Shown here: one piece after another, positions 1 through 9,400 of the stretch
Numbering within the stretch: position 1 is the first letter of the stretch
Layout of the letters: each line of letters opens with the position of its first letter
Source: Streptomyces sp. BA2
Lineage (GTDB): Bacteria > Actinomycetota > Actinomycetes > Streptomycetales > Streptomycetaceae
Reading direction: 5' to 3'
DNA length: 64,000 nt
Assembly (NCBI RefSeq): GCF_009769735.1
Contig: NZ_WSRO01000001.1
Location: 62,001-126,000 of the forward strand
The notes under the pieces: generated by a model
What the model saw: only the letters and a program-made list of their open reading frames with translations
What the model was told of the DNA's origin: nothing
Database searches by the model: none
Translations under genes and position numbers: made by a program

Positions 1-509
1 CCTCCGGGGAGCGCTCCGATGTGCTGGCGCTGGCCCGGGACGTGCCCGCCGGACAGAAGATCACGGCTGAGGATCTGCGCGTGGTCGCGCTGCCGGAGGA
101 TCCCGGGCTCAAGCCGGTGGCGGCCGCGAAGAAGGACACGATCGTGGGGCAGCGGACCGCGGCTGCGCTGTCCCAGGGGACGCTGCTCACGTCGCGGCAA
201 CTGGCCGGCAAGGGCGGACTGCGGGCCGGTGAAGCGCTAGTCGCCGTCGAGGTGAAGCGGGGCATGGCGCCGGTCGACGCGCTGCGGCCCGGCGCCACGG
301 TCAGCCTGGTGACCCGTCCCAAGGAGGGCGAGGTTGTGGGCAAGGAGCCGGAACTCGCCGAGGTGACCGGCCGTGTGGTGAAGATCGGTGCGCCCGCCAG
401 CAGCGGCGATATCGTCGTGCAGGTCGCCGTGCCGGACGCGACCAGCGGCGTGGTCGCCTCGGACGCCAGCGCGGGCCGAGTGGCGATCGTGTTGAAGGCC
501 GGAAGCTGA
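1..509 (+). CDS. SAF-domain pilus assembly protein, CpaB/RcpC-like (5' end cut by window)
   Basis: The reading frame is open from the window edge to a TGA at 507-509, so the N-terminus is missing. The visible part has the SAF/CpaB pattern: LARDVPAGQKITAEDLR near the start, a conserved VGQRTAAALSQGTLLTSRQL stretch, then a beta-rich C-terminal half (VDALRPGATVSLVTRP). CpaB/RcpC proteins act in the periplasm or cell envelope in assembly of Flp pili. Only 7 nt separate it from the TadZ-like gene, and it heads the visible part of the Tad operon. The family call rests on motif pattern plus context; the exact role in a Gram-positive is inferred. Confidence 0.8.
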   Translation, partial: SGERSDVLALARDVPAGQKITAEDLRVVALPEDPGLKPVAAAKKDTIVGQRTAAALSQGTLLTSRQLAGKGGLRAGEALVAVEVKRGMAPVDALRPGATVSLVTRPKEGEVVGKEPELAEVTGRVVKIGAPASSGDIVVQVAVPDATSGVVASDASAGRVAIVLKAGS

Positions 510-516
510 GGTCGCG

Positions 517-1440
517 ATGTCCGTGATGGTGCTGGTCGGTGGGCACGGGTGCGGTGTCACCGTGTCCTCGCTGGCTTTGGCCCTGTCCAGTGCCCGGCCT
601 TCGCTGCTGGTGGAGGCAGCCGCGAAGCAAGCCTCGATTCGCTCCGGCTACCGACAAGGCGCGTGGGGCGGGGAGGTAGGTCTGTGGCATCTGGCGCAGG
701 CCCACCTGCAAAACCAGCTGGCCGAGGCCTTCGAGGCACACCTGCGGCCGCTGGACGTGGAGGGCAACCGGCTGCTGCTGCCGGGGCTGACCGATCCGAC
801 GCAGGCGGCCGCGCTGGCCGGGACGTGGGAGCCGCTGTCGCTGCTGTTGCAGGCGATGGACCAGCACGCCGGCTATGACGTGGTGGTCGATTCCGGGCAG
901 GCCGTCGTCGACGGCGGCGGACTGCATCCGAGACTCTTCCCGGCGGTGCTGGCCCACCGGGCCGATGTGGTGCTGCTGGTGGTGCGCAACTCACTGACGT
1001 CGGTGGCACAGACGTTGCCGGTGGCCCGGCTGTTGCAGGGCGAGCTGGAGCGGCAGGGCAGTGGCGCCGATGCGTTGCGGCTGCTGGTCATCCAGGAACT
1101 GTCCATGGCGGCAGGCGGGTTGCGTACCGATGCGATTGCGCGGCGCTTCGCCGTGCCCGTGGTGGACATGCTGCCGTGGGATGCGACAGCGGGCACGCTC
1201 TTTACGCACGGTTCGCAGCGTCCACCGAAGCTGATGAAGCTCGGCTTGGTCAAGCAGGCCCGTAAGACAATGCAGGCCATCGGAGTGGAGGTGAACACCC
1301 GGCGCCGAGCACTGGACATGCCCGCGGCTCCGGTGAGCTCGCCGGTGGTCGCCGGGGTGCTGCAACGGCTCTCCTCGAGCAGGCAGGCTTCCCCTGGCCC
1401 GCCCCAGGATCCGCGCCTGGGGGTGAGCGCTCATGGCTGA
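517..1440 (+). CDS. TadZ/CpaE-like ParA-family protein
   Basis: 307 aa. It has the fold pattern of the ParA/MinD superfamily (N-terminal GGHGCGVTVSSLALAL, YDVVVDSGQAVVD, DVVLLVVRNS). The P-loop is degenerate: the lysines of a deviant Walker A motif are absent. TadZ/CpaE proteins localise the pilus machine, and degenerate P-loops occur in the family. The start is ATG at 517 and the 3' end overlaps the TadA start by 8 nt, so translation is probably coupled. The family is clear from context and pattern; ATP binding is doubtful. Confidence 0.78.
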   Translation: MSVMVLVGGHGCGVTVSSLALALSSARPSLLVEAAAKQASIRSGYRQGAWGGEVGLWHLAQAHLQNQLAEAFEAHLRPLDVEGNRLLLPGLTDPTQAAALAGTWEPLSLLLQAMDQHAGYDVVVDSGQAVVDGGGLHPRLFPAVLAHRADVVLLVVRNSLTSVAQTLPVARLLQGELERQGSGADALRLLVIQELSMAAGGLRTDAIARRFAVPVVDMLPWDATAGTLFTHGSQRPPKLMKLGLVKQARKTMQAIGVEVNTRRRALDMPAAPVSSPVVAGVLQRLSSSRQASPGPPQDPRLGVSAHG

Positions 1441-2959
1441 CGGGTACGGCGAGCAGCCCGTCAACGGGGCACCGGCGAAACTGCAGGATGTGCTGAGCCA
1501 GGCCCTGCGGCCCGCAGCTCCGGGCGCGGCGGGCGCGGTGGCGCACACGCGTCGCTCGGCGGTGGCCTTGGCGTCCCCCACGGCGGTGGAGGTCAGCGAG
1601 CAAGGAGCGCTTCCCGCGTCGCCGCAGGACATCGCCGACCTGCGGGATGCGGTCAGTGACGACATCGTCGCCGCCGACGACCAGGACCCGCTGCCCAACG
1701 AGTCTGCGCGCCGGGAGCGGGCACGCTCGCTGGTGGCCGAGCGGGTCTCGCGGTGGGCGGTCAACCAGGCCCCCCGCGGCAAGGCGCTGAGCCCCGCACA
1801 GGTGGAGACGCTCTGCCAGGCGGTCTACGACGCGCTGTTCCACGCCGGGCCACTGCAGAAGTACCTGGATGACCCGGACGTGGAGAACATCGTGGTCCTG
1901 GGCGACGACGTCCAGGTCGACTACTTCAACCGGCCCACCCTCAAGGTCCCCCCGGTCGCGCAGAACGACGAAGAACTGATCGCACTGATCAACCGGCTGG
2001 CTTCCAACTCCGGGCACAGGGAACGGCGATTGTCGGCTTCCTCGCCGATGGTCAGCTTCCGGCTGCCGGACGGCTCGCGCGCCGAGGCCACCACCCTGAC
2101 CCCGGTGCCGTTCCTGGGCGTGCGCCGCCACCGTGTGCTGACCTCCAGCCTGGAGCAGCTCCGGGAGTGGGGAACCCTCTCCCCCGCGCTGTCCGCGTTC
2201 TTGCACGCCCTGGTCCTGGCGAAGAAGAACGTCCTGTTCGCCGGGGACATGGGCACCGGCAAGACGTCCCTGCTGCGGGCCCTGGCGCAGAAGATCCCCG
2301 CGGAAGAACGCGTGGTCACTCTCGAATCCGATCGCGAGCTGTTCTTGGACCAGCACCAGGGCGGCGCGCAGTTCCTGGCGATGGAGTCCCGCGAGTCCAA
2401 CGGCGAGCTCGTCGACGGGCATCCGGTCGGGCAGATCAGCGTGGAGGACATGTTCCCGCACGCGCTGCGCATGCTGTCCACGCGCGTCATCGTCGGCGAG
2501 GTCCGCGACCGGGAGGCGATCGCGATGCTGCAGGCGATGAGCGCGGGCGGGGCCGGATCCATGTGCACCCTGCATGCCGCCTACCCCACGCTGGTCCTGC
2601 CCCGCCTGGTCACCTTGTGCCGGGGCATGCACCGCGACGACGTCCACGAACTGGTGGGCACCTCCATCAACTTCATCGTCTATCTGAAGCAGATCAACCA
2701 GACGAGGGTGGGCGGGCGGCGCCACCGGTTCATCTCGCATGTGCTGGAGGTGCAGCCCGGCGAGGGCGGCCACCCTTCCATTCAGGAGATCTTCGCCCCG
2801 AATGGTTCTGATCCGCGTGGGGTGCCGCAGCTGGCGCCCTCGTGCATCACCGAGTTGGAGGGTCTGGCCGGGTTCGACCGGCGCTGGCTGACCGTGCCCC
2901 AGTACGGGGCCTGGTCTACGCCGCTGGATCTGGTGGGCGGAACGGAGTCTGCGGCATGA
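1433..2959 (+). CDS. TadA/CpaF-type secretion ATPase
   Basis: 508 aa, normal for CpaF. After a variable ~100-residue N-terminus comes the family core: a conserved N-terminal domain (YLDDPDVENIVVLGDD), a Walker A motif GDMGTGKTS near residues 269-278, the Asp box region around DREL, and a Walker B-like RVIVGEVRDREA near residue 350 followed by GSMCTLHA. This hexameric cytoplasmic motor powers assembly of the Flp-like pilus. It overlaps tadZ upstream and tadB downstream (ATGA at 2956-2959). All nucleotide-binding motifs look intact. Confidence 0.93.
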   Translation: MADGYGEQPVNGAPAKLQDVLSQALRPAAPGAAGAVAHTRRSAVALASPTAVEVSEQGALPASPQDIADLRDAVSDDIVAADDQDPLPNESARRERARSLVAERVSRWAVNQAPRGKALSPAQVETLCQAVYDALFHAGPLQKYLDDPDVENIVVLGDDVQVDYFNRPTLKVPPVAQNDEELIALINRLASNSGHRERRLSASSPMVSFRLPDGSRAEATTLTPVPFLGVRRHRVLTSSLEQLREWGTLSPALSAFLHALVLAKKNVLFAGDMGTGKTSLLRALAQKIPAEERVVTLESDRELFLDQHQGGAQFLAMESRESNGELVDGHPVGQISVEDMFPHALRMLSTRVIVGEVRDREAIAMLQAMSAGGAGSMCTLHAAYPTLVLPRLVTLCRGMHRDDVHELVGTSINFIVYLKQINQTRVGGRRHRFISHVLEVQPGEGGHPSIQEIFAPNGSDPRGVPQLAPSCITELEGLAGFDRRWLTVPQYGAWSTPLDLVGGTESAA

Positions 2960-3927
2960 GCAGTGATCAGTGGAGTCTGCTCGCCGCGCTGTGCGGCGCG
3001 TTGATCGTGGGCGGGCTGCTGGTCGGCGTGCGCGGCGCGATCCGGGCGCCGGTAGCGGCGGGCCGGCCGCCGTCGCGGTGGGTGGTGCGGTGGCAGGCCG
3101 CGCAGGCCTCGCTCCCCGACGCCTGGGCCCGGCGGTATCGGTTCATTGTGATCGCCGCCGCGCTGGCCGCTGTCGGCGCCTGGCTGGTCTGGGCTCGTCC
3201 GGTGCACGGGCTGCTGGCGGGGGTGGTCGTGCTGGGGATTCCCTGGATCTGGAATCCGGCGGGGACCAGCAGCCGCGAGATCGTGCGCCTGGAGGCTCTG
3301 GCGGAGTGGATGCAGCAGCTGGCCGGGGTGCACGAGTCCGGCGGCACCCTGGACAGCGCGATCACCGCTTCGGCGACCCGGGCCCCACAGGTGATCCGTC
3401 CGCAGGTGCGGCTGCTGGCCGCACGGCTGCGGGTGGGCGCCAACCCTTCGCAGGCCTACCGACAGTTCGCTGATGCGTTCGCCGACGGCGCGGTCGACAA
3501 CATCGTGATGCTTTTCCTCACTCACGCCCAGGACCACGGGCCGGGCCTGAGTCGGGCCCTGCAGTCGATGGCTTCACTCACCGAGCAGGAAGCGATCTCC
3601 CTGCGCAGCCTCGACGCCAAGCGCGCCCAGGTCCGCACCGGAACCCGCTGGGTGTCGATCATCTCGTTGGCGATCGCGGTGTACATCCTGACCAACCCGT
3701 CGTGGGGCGGGATCTACCGCACCGCTACCGGGCAGTTGGTGATGTTGGTGCTGGGGGCGATGTTCGGTGGCGCGCTGGTGGGGATGCGCGCGCTCGCCCG
3801 GTCGCGGCCTGCGCCGCGTCTGCTGGCCGCGCTGCCGTCGGCTGCCGGGCTCAGTAACGGCACGCCCAGTGCGTTGGGCGTGGCTGTGAAGAACAAGAAG
3901 CAGAAGGTGAAGGGGGCCGCGCTGTGA
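2956..3927 (+). CDS. TadB-like type II secretion F-domain membrane protein
   Basis: 323 aa from the ATG inside the ATGA overlap with tadA; the frame runs further upstream but coupling favours this start. Hydrophobic segments lie near residues 8-25, about 68-100 and in the C-terminal third (WVSIISLAIAVYILT; LVMLVLGAMFGGALVGM). The central cytosolic part has the T2SSF helix pattern (VRLEALAEWMQQLAGVHESGG). In Tad systems TadB and TadC form the inner-membrane platform driven by TadA. The gene is followed by tadC with a GTGA overlap. Confidence 0.9.
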   Translation: MSSDQWSLLAALCGALIVGGLLVGVRGAIRAPVAAGRPPSRWVVRWQAAQASLPDAWARRYRFIVIAAALAAVGAWLVWARPVHGLLAGVVVLGIPWIWNPAGTSSREIVRLEALAEWMQQLAGVHESGGTLDSAITASATRAPQVIRPQVRLLAARLRVGANPSQAYRQFADAFADGAVDNIVMLFLTHAQDHGPGLSRALQSMASLTEQEAISLRSLDAKRAQVRTGTRWVSIISLAIAVYILTNPSWGGIYRTATGQLVMLVLGAMFGGALVGMRALARSRPAPRLLAALPSAAGLSNGTPSALGVAVKNKKQKVKGAAL

Positions 3928-4844
3928 TCTCGCCCGGAGCACTCGCGTGCGGTGCGGTGGTGGGTGGTGGGCTGTTTCTGCTGGTGCGGGAACTGCTGCC
4001 ATCCCGACCCGACATGGACGCGGTCCTGGACCGGCTGGAGAACACCACCCCGGGGTTCGGCCACTCCACCACCTCGACCTCCGCGGAATTGAGTAGGCGA
4101 CGTCGCCGGGCGGAGGGATCGGTGTGGGAGCGAGCTGGGGAGCAGATCCTGGCCTCGCACGGACACCGGCTGTCGGTGCCGCGCGCCGACTTGGAGCTGC
4201 TGAACAGGTCGGTGGCTCACCACGTCGGTACGAAGGTGCTGGGCTCGCTGCTGGCCCTGGTGATGGTGCAAGTCGGCGGGCTGCTGCTCAGCTTGGCGGG
4301 CTTTGGGCTGTCGTACGCGCCGCCGCTGTTGGCATCCGTCGTCTTCGCCGCTTACATCTGGTTCGACGCTGATGCCAATGTGCGGCGCCAGGCAAAGACA
4401 GCCCGTCTGGAGGTCCGCTATGCGATCGCCTCGTTCCTCGAGCGCGCGCAGTTGGAGCGGGGAGCCAATGTGGGCCCGGAGGCGGCGGTGCAGCGCACCG
4501 CCGAGGTCGGCGACCACTGGATCCTGACCCGGATCAGCGCCGCCCTCAAGCGCGCCGAACTCGCGGGGATCCCGCAGTGGGAAGCGCTCAAGCAACTCGG
4601 AGAGCAGCTGGCCATTCCCGAACTGGCCGCCCCTGCCGAGTCGTTCTCACTGGCCGGGGCCGGTGCCTCCATCCAGAAGACCCTGGCGACCCAGGCACTG
4701 CTGCTGCGCCAGCGGCTGCTGACCGACCGCGAGGCGGAGGCCAACTCAGCCTCGGAGCGTCTGGTGGTACCCGGCACGATCTTGTTCACGGTCGTACTGA
4801 TCATGTTCGCCTACCCGGCGTTCAGCGCACTGACCAACATTTGA
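3924..4844 (+). CDS. TadC-like type II secretion F-domain membrane protein
   Basis: 306 aa, GTG start within the GTGA overlap with tadB. A first membrane segment lies at residues 1-20, two more near 95-135 (VLGSLLALVMVQVGGLLLSL and LLASVVFAAYIWF), and the last at the C-terminus (ILFTVVLIMFAYPAF). The cytosolic part (SFLERAQLERGANVGPE; LKRAELAGIPQWEALKQLGE) matches the T2SSF domain. It is the partner of TadB in the pilus platform. A 53-nt gap separates it from the pilin-like gene. Confidence 0.9.
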   Translation: MISPGALACGAVVGGGLFLLVRELLPSRPDMDAVLDRLENTTPGFGHSTTSTSAELSRRRRRAEGSVWERAGEQILASHGHRLSVPRADLELLNRSVAHHVGTKVLGSLLALVMVQVGGLLLSLAGFGLSYAPPLLASVVFAAYIWFDADANVRRQAKTARLEVRYAIASFLERAQLERGANVGPEAAVQRTAEVGDHWILTRISAALKRAELAGIPQWEALKQLGEQLAIPELAAPAESFSLAGAGASIQKTLATQALLLRQRLLTDREAEANSASERLVVPGTILFTVVLIMFAYPAFSALTNI

Positions 4845-4897
4845 CGATCAACAACCGCGACGCTGAGGTGCGTGGTGGAGACGAGGGGACACAGATC

Positions 4898-5119
4898 ATG
4901 AGGCTCATCGCTCTTGACCAGGCCGTCATCCGGCTGCACACCGCCTGGCTGACGCGGGTGGAGAAGATGTCCGGCGCCCGCCGGGATGCCGGGATGGAGA
5001 CCTTGGAGAAGCTGATCCTGGGGGCCGTCGTGCTGGGGGTGGCCGTCGCGTTCGGCACCGTGTTCAAGGGCACCTCCGAGACGCTGATCGACCGGTTCAA
5101 GGCCGCTGTCGGCGCATGA
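4898..5119 (+). CDS. Flp pilin-like small membrane protein
   Basis: 73 aa. The start is ATG 4898, about a dozen nt after the purine-rich GGAGACGAGGGGAC. A charged N-terminus is followed by a single hydrophobic helix (LEKLILGAVVLGVAVAFGTVF), with a glutamate just before it as in type IVb pilins. Size, a single helix and position directly after tadC fit the major Flp pilin or an actinobacterial equivalent. A prepilin cleavage site is not obvious. Its stop overlaps the next gene. Confidence 0.72.
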   Translation: MRLIALDQAVIRLHTAWLTRVEKMSGARRDAGMETLEKLILGAVVLGVAVAFGTVFKGTSETLIDRFKAAVGA

Positions 5120-5529
5120 GACACCGGATGCGGCGGTGGTGGCGCAGCCGCCTGGACGCTGGACGCGGCCGCCGCGGGGATGGCGGCATCGCCACCTTGG
5201 AGTTTCTGATCATCGCGCCCATCCTGCTGGTCATCTCCTGCATCGTCCTGCAGTTGGGGGTGTTCTTCCTGGCCAGCACCGCCGCCCATACCGCCGCTCG
5301 CAAGGGCGCGCAGAGCGGCGCTCAGTTCCAGTCCTCCCCCGGCCAGGGTGCGCAGCGTGCTCAGTCCTGGCTCGCCCAGGTCGGGGTGGTGCAGCAGGCG
5401 CAGGTCAGCACCGCGGGATCGACGGAGGATCGGGTGCGGGTGACGGTCACCGGCCGGGTCATGAACTTTTTGCCCTGGGACTTGCGGATCGAGCGCAGCG
5501 CCGAGGACACCGTGGAGAAGAACCAATGA
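5116..5529 (+). CDS. TadE-like pseudopilin
   Basis: 137 aa. A basic N-terminus leads to GGIATLEFLIIAPILLVISCIVLQ, which is the TadE signature: a glutamate after the Gly/Thr-Leu junction, then a membrane helix. The rest is a small extracytoplasmic domain. TadE-like proteins are minor pilins of Tad/Flp systems. It overlaps the pilin-like gene (ATGA, 5116-5119) and the next TadE/F-like gene (5526-5529). Confidence 0.82.
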   Translation: MRHRMRRWWRSRLDAGRGRRGDGGIATLEFLIIAPILLVISCIVLQLGVFFLASTAAHTAARKGAQSGAQFQSSPGQGAQRAQSWLAQVGVVQQAQVSTAGSTEDRVRVTVTGRVMNFLPWDLRIERSAEDTVEKNQ

Positions 5530-6053
5530 GAGGGAAGCAGATTCCGGGGCTTTTCGGGGTGTCGCGCGTTGCCGGAGCGGTGTGCGCCGCCCTGGCACGG
5601 GCAGGGCGTGCACGCGGCGGCGGAGAGCGGGGGTCCTACACGCTGGAGGCGGTGCTGTGTCTGACGGTGGTGGTGCCGATCCTGGGCATCATCGCCGCGT
5701 TCGGGCTGGCCGGGCTGGGCGACAGCACCGCGGCGAACACGGCGGCCGCCGCTGCCCGCGCGGCCAGCGAATCGGATGACCCCGACACGGCTCAGGCCCG
5801 CGGCCGGCAGGCCGCGTTGAAATCCCTGGGACAGGCCCAGCGCACCTGCACGAGCTCCGACATCGTCGTTGATACCAGTGGCTTTCCCAGCCAGCCCGGC
5901 CAGCCGGGGACCGTCACGGTCCGCGTGGACTGCACGATCCCGCTGGCGAAGCTGGCCGTCCCGGGCCTGCCTGGCGCCAAAACGCTCACAGCGACCCGGC
6001 ACAGCGCAGTTGACCGCTACGTCGACCGGACCGGCGAGGGGGGCGATCAGTGA
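5526..6053 (+). CDS. TadE/TadF-like pseudopilin
   Basis: 175 aa from the ATG in the ATGA overlap. The N-terminal 40 residues are Ala/Arg/Gly rich. A pseudopilin-type helix follows, GSYTLEAVLCLTVVVPILGI, then an extracellular domain with two cysteines (RTCTSSDIVVD and RVDCTIPL) that could form a disulfide. The family rests on the TLEAV helix and its place between two other Tad minor pilin genes. GTGA overlap with the next gene. Confidence 0.78.
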   Translation: MRGKQIPGLFGVSRVAGAVCAALARAGRARGGGERGSYTLEAVLCLTVVVPILGIIAAFGLAGLGDSTAANTAAAAARAASESDDPDTAQARGRQAALKSLGQAQRTCTSSDIVVDTSGFPSQPGQPGTVTVRVDCTIPLAKLAVPGLPGAKTLTATRHSAVDRYVDRTGEGGDQ

Positions 6054-6496
6054 GTATCAGGGAACTGGTGTGCGCCCGCTGCGGTGCCCGGCGGGAGCAG
6101 GGTTCGGTGACGCTGTACTTCCTCGGCTTCGCCATCGTCATGATCGGCCTGTTGGCGCTACTCGTGGACGGCGGCCGTCTTTTGATGGCCTCCGCCGATG
6201 CCGAGGACATCGCGGCCGAGGCGGCCCGCAGCGCGGGCCAGGAGGTCAACGGCCCCGATGCGATCACCGGTGAGGGCACCCGCGCCGACCCGCAGAAGGC
6301 CGTCGCGACCGCGCAGGATTTCCTGGCCGATGCCGGTGTGCAGGGCACCGTGACGGTCGCCGAGGACGGGCAGAGCATCGACATCACCGTGAAGGACACC
6401 TACCAGACACTGCTGCTGGGCGGATTCGGCTACTCCAGCATGCAGGTGACCGCGCACGCCGACGTCACGCTCGAACGTACCGACCCCGGAGCCTGA
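6050..6496 (+). CDS. TadG-like pilus assembly protein
   Basis: 148 aa, GTG start overlapping the previous stop. A CARCGAR pair of cysteines near the N-terminus is followed by GSVTLYFLGFAIVMIGLLAL, the hydrophobic helix typical of TadG-like proteins. Next comes DGGRLLMASADAEDIAAEAARSAGQEV, the conserved VDGG..A..A.D.A...AAR pattern of that family. The usual VWA domain of long TadG proteins is absent, so this is the short actinobacterial type. Two nt separate it from the LysM-BTAD gene. Confidence 0.82.
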   Translation: MSIRELVCARCGARREQGSVTLYFLGFAIVMIGLLALLVDGGRLLMASADAEDIAAEAARSAGQEVNGPDAITGEGTRADPQKAVATAQDFLADAGVQGTVTVAEDGQSIDITVKDTYQTLLLGGFGYSSMQVTAHADVTLERTDPGA

Positions 6497-6498
6497 GA

Positions 6499-9400
6499 AT
6501 GTCCCAACCCTCCCCCGGCCACCCGGCTCTCGCCCGGCGCCTGTTGCGCGCAGCGGGCAGTCTCACCGCGCTCGCGCTGCTGCTGGTGGGGGTGCCCTGG
6601 ATCCTGGCCGCCGCCGGTACCCTGCCCGGCGGCGCCCCCAGCGGTTCGGACCTCAGCGACGCGCTGTTGTCCCCCGACGACGGGCACGTGCTGCTGACCG
6701 TGTTGACCCTGGTGGCCTGGGCGCTGTGGGCGTGGTTCGCGCTGGGTGTGCTCGCGGAACTGCCCGGCCTGGTGCGGCGGCGTCGCCCGGCGCGCAGGCG
6801 GCGTGTGCTGGGTGCGCCGCAGCGGCTGGCCGGGTTCCTCCTGGGCGGGCTGCTGGTGCTGCCCGCCGGGACGGCGATGGCGGCACCGGCTCCGGCGCTC
6901 GCCGCCACGGCGCCCGTCCAGCCCACCGTGCACACCGACGAGACAGGCGATGCCGAAGACGCCGGGCGTGCGGCCTCCCGTGCCCCGGATCCCGCCGGAC
7001 CGGTGCATGTGGTGGGTGAGACCGGCGAAACCGTATGGGATTTGGCCGTGGAGTATCTCGGCTCGGGGTCTCGCGCCCACGAGATCCGTACCCTCAACCC
7101 GCATCTGCCCCACACGGCACTGCTGCCGTCAGGCCTGTCGGTGCGGCTGCCCGCCGATGCCCGGCTGATGCAGGCCGAACCCGCTTCGGACACACCGGAG
7201 ATGCCCGCGCCGCAGGTGCAACTCGCCGCCAGCGAACAGCCGATCACCACAGCCGATGACAGCGAGCCGCGCCAGGAACGCACGCACACCGTGCGGGCCG
7301 GTGAGTCCCTGTCCCGCATCGCCAAGGACGAGACCGGTGACGCCGGGCGCTGGCCCCAGCTGTATGAGGCGAGCAGGAACAAGGATCAGCCGGGCGATAC
7401 GCCTCGCGTGAGCGACCCCAACCTGATCTACTCGGGCCAGCAGATCACCATCCCTGCGGCCGACGCCCCCGGCGACCCGCACCAAGAAGACCGGCCCGAC
7501 GCCCCCGGTGACCCGTCCGGTGAAGAGAAGGACGGCCCCCAGGAGGACACCGGCCAGGACCAGGACGGGAAGAAGGACGGTGAAAGAGGCGGCAGCGGGA
7601 GTGCGGGCGGTGCCGACAGGCCCACCGAATCGGCCAAGCCCACTCCCTCCCCTGCCCCGGAGCGCACGGGCCAGCATCCGTCGACTCCGGCATCTGGCCG
7701 GGACGGCGATACCCCCTCGGCCGCCCCGAGTGCGCCATCGAGCCCTGCACCGTCCACCCAGCGCCCAGCTGAGGCCGGTGCCGAGGAATCACCGAGCCTG
7801 CTGACCACCCGCTTGGCCGGGGTCCTGGTGTCGCTGGCAGCCGCGGTGACGCTGGCGCTGTCCATCCGCCGCATTTTGCAGCGCCGTCGCGCCAAGCCCG
7901 GCGAGCTCATCGCCATGCCGGAGGAGGTCTCCCCGGCCGAGGCGCAGATGGCGCAGGCCGCCGATCCTGCGGGCCCGCTGCGCCTGGACCGGGCTTTGCG
8001 TACGTTGGCCGATCACGCCGCCCGCGAGGGGCAGCCGCTGCCCGCATTGCGCGGCGCGCGCCTCACCAGCACCGGCGTGCAGGTCCTGCCCGAAGACCTG
8101 CACGCCGCCCCTGCCACCCCATTCACTGCGGGTGCCGGCGGCTGGTGGGTGTGCGAGGACACCGTCGAGCTCCTTGATGAGCCAGAGGCAGCACACATCG
8201 TGGCCCCATACCCGGGGATGGTGACGGTCGGTGCGGACGAGTCGGGTCACCTGGTGCTGCTGAATCTGCCGCACGCCGGCGCCATCCTCTTGGACGGCGA
8301 GCAGGAGCAGGTCGAGGAGGTCCTTATCTCCATGGCCCTGGAGCTGGGCATGAGCCCCTGGGCCACCGATGTGGAGGTCGTGGTGGTCGGCTTCGGTGAG
8401 GGCCTGAACCATCTCCTGCCCACCTCCCGGATCGCGTACATGCGCGAAAGCGCCCACGCCGCACGCGACTTCGCCGAGCGGCTCCTGGAGGCCCACCAGG
8501 AGCGGGAGGAATCCCGCACGCCCCACCTCATCCTGTGCGCGTCCGAACTCACGGCCGACAGTGCCTGGCAGATCGCCGAGACTCTCGACAAGGCGTCCGG
8601 CGTGCTGCAGGTGGCGCTGCTCGCCCCAGCCTCATCCGCCAACCTGCTCTTCGAGCAGACCGAGGTGATCGACGCGGCGAGCGACCAGCGCCAGCGCATC
8701 GACATCCTGGGGGCCGACGTCACCCTGCAGCGCCTTCAGCGCCAGGCCGTCGATGACATCACCGCCGCGCTGGCCGTGTCTGGCCAGGACCCTCATCCCG
8801 CTGATGGCGCCTGGAAGTATGTGCCCTCCGAATCCCAGACCACGCATGCGGCCCAGAAGGCCGCCGCCGACCATCAGTTGGACGAGGCCGGCGCAGCCGC
8901 CCATATCCCCGCCCCCGGGCCCGTCCATCGTGTCCCAGCCGCCGAGCCAGCACCGGGAAGCGACGACGGGCAGAGCACCACCAAGGACGGTGAGGACCTG
9001 GGCGTCTTCCCGGCGCTGCTGGCGGCTTCCCCCTCCCCCGCTGCCATCAGCCTGCCGGTCCCAACGGCCCCTGAAGCGGTGCACCCGGCCGCACCCGGCG
9101 GCGGTGAACACGCAGCCGACCCAGGCTCCCTCTCCCCGCTGGAGGCTGCCGGCGAGGGGGCCACCACACCAGGACCCGACCCTCATGGCCCGGCACCGCG
9201 CGTCCCCGCCGCCCACGCGGACCCCGGCGTGCCCTTCATCCGCGTTCTGGGGCCGGTCACCATCTCCGGCGTCACAGCCTCCCGGCACGGCACCCGCGAG
9301 GCACAACTGGCCGCGCTACTGCACCTGAAACCCGGACGCAGCGCCGACACCCTGTGCGCGGATATGGACCCGGGCAGTCCCTGGTCGACCGACACCCTCA

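Noticed and set aside
1250..2773. Long antisense frames across the Tad operon
   Set aside because: Typical high-GC shadows; the plus-strand frames have family motifs and overlapping starts.
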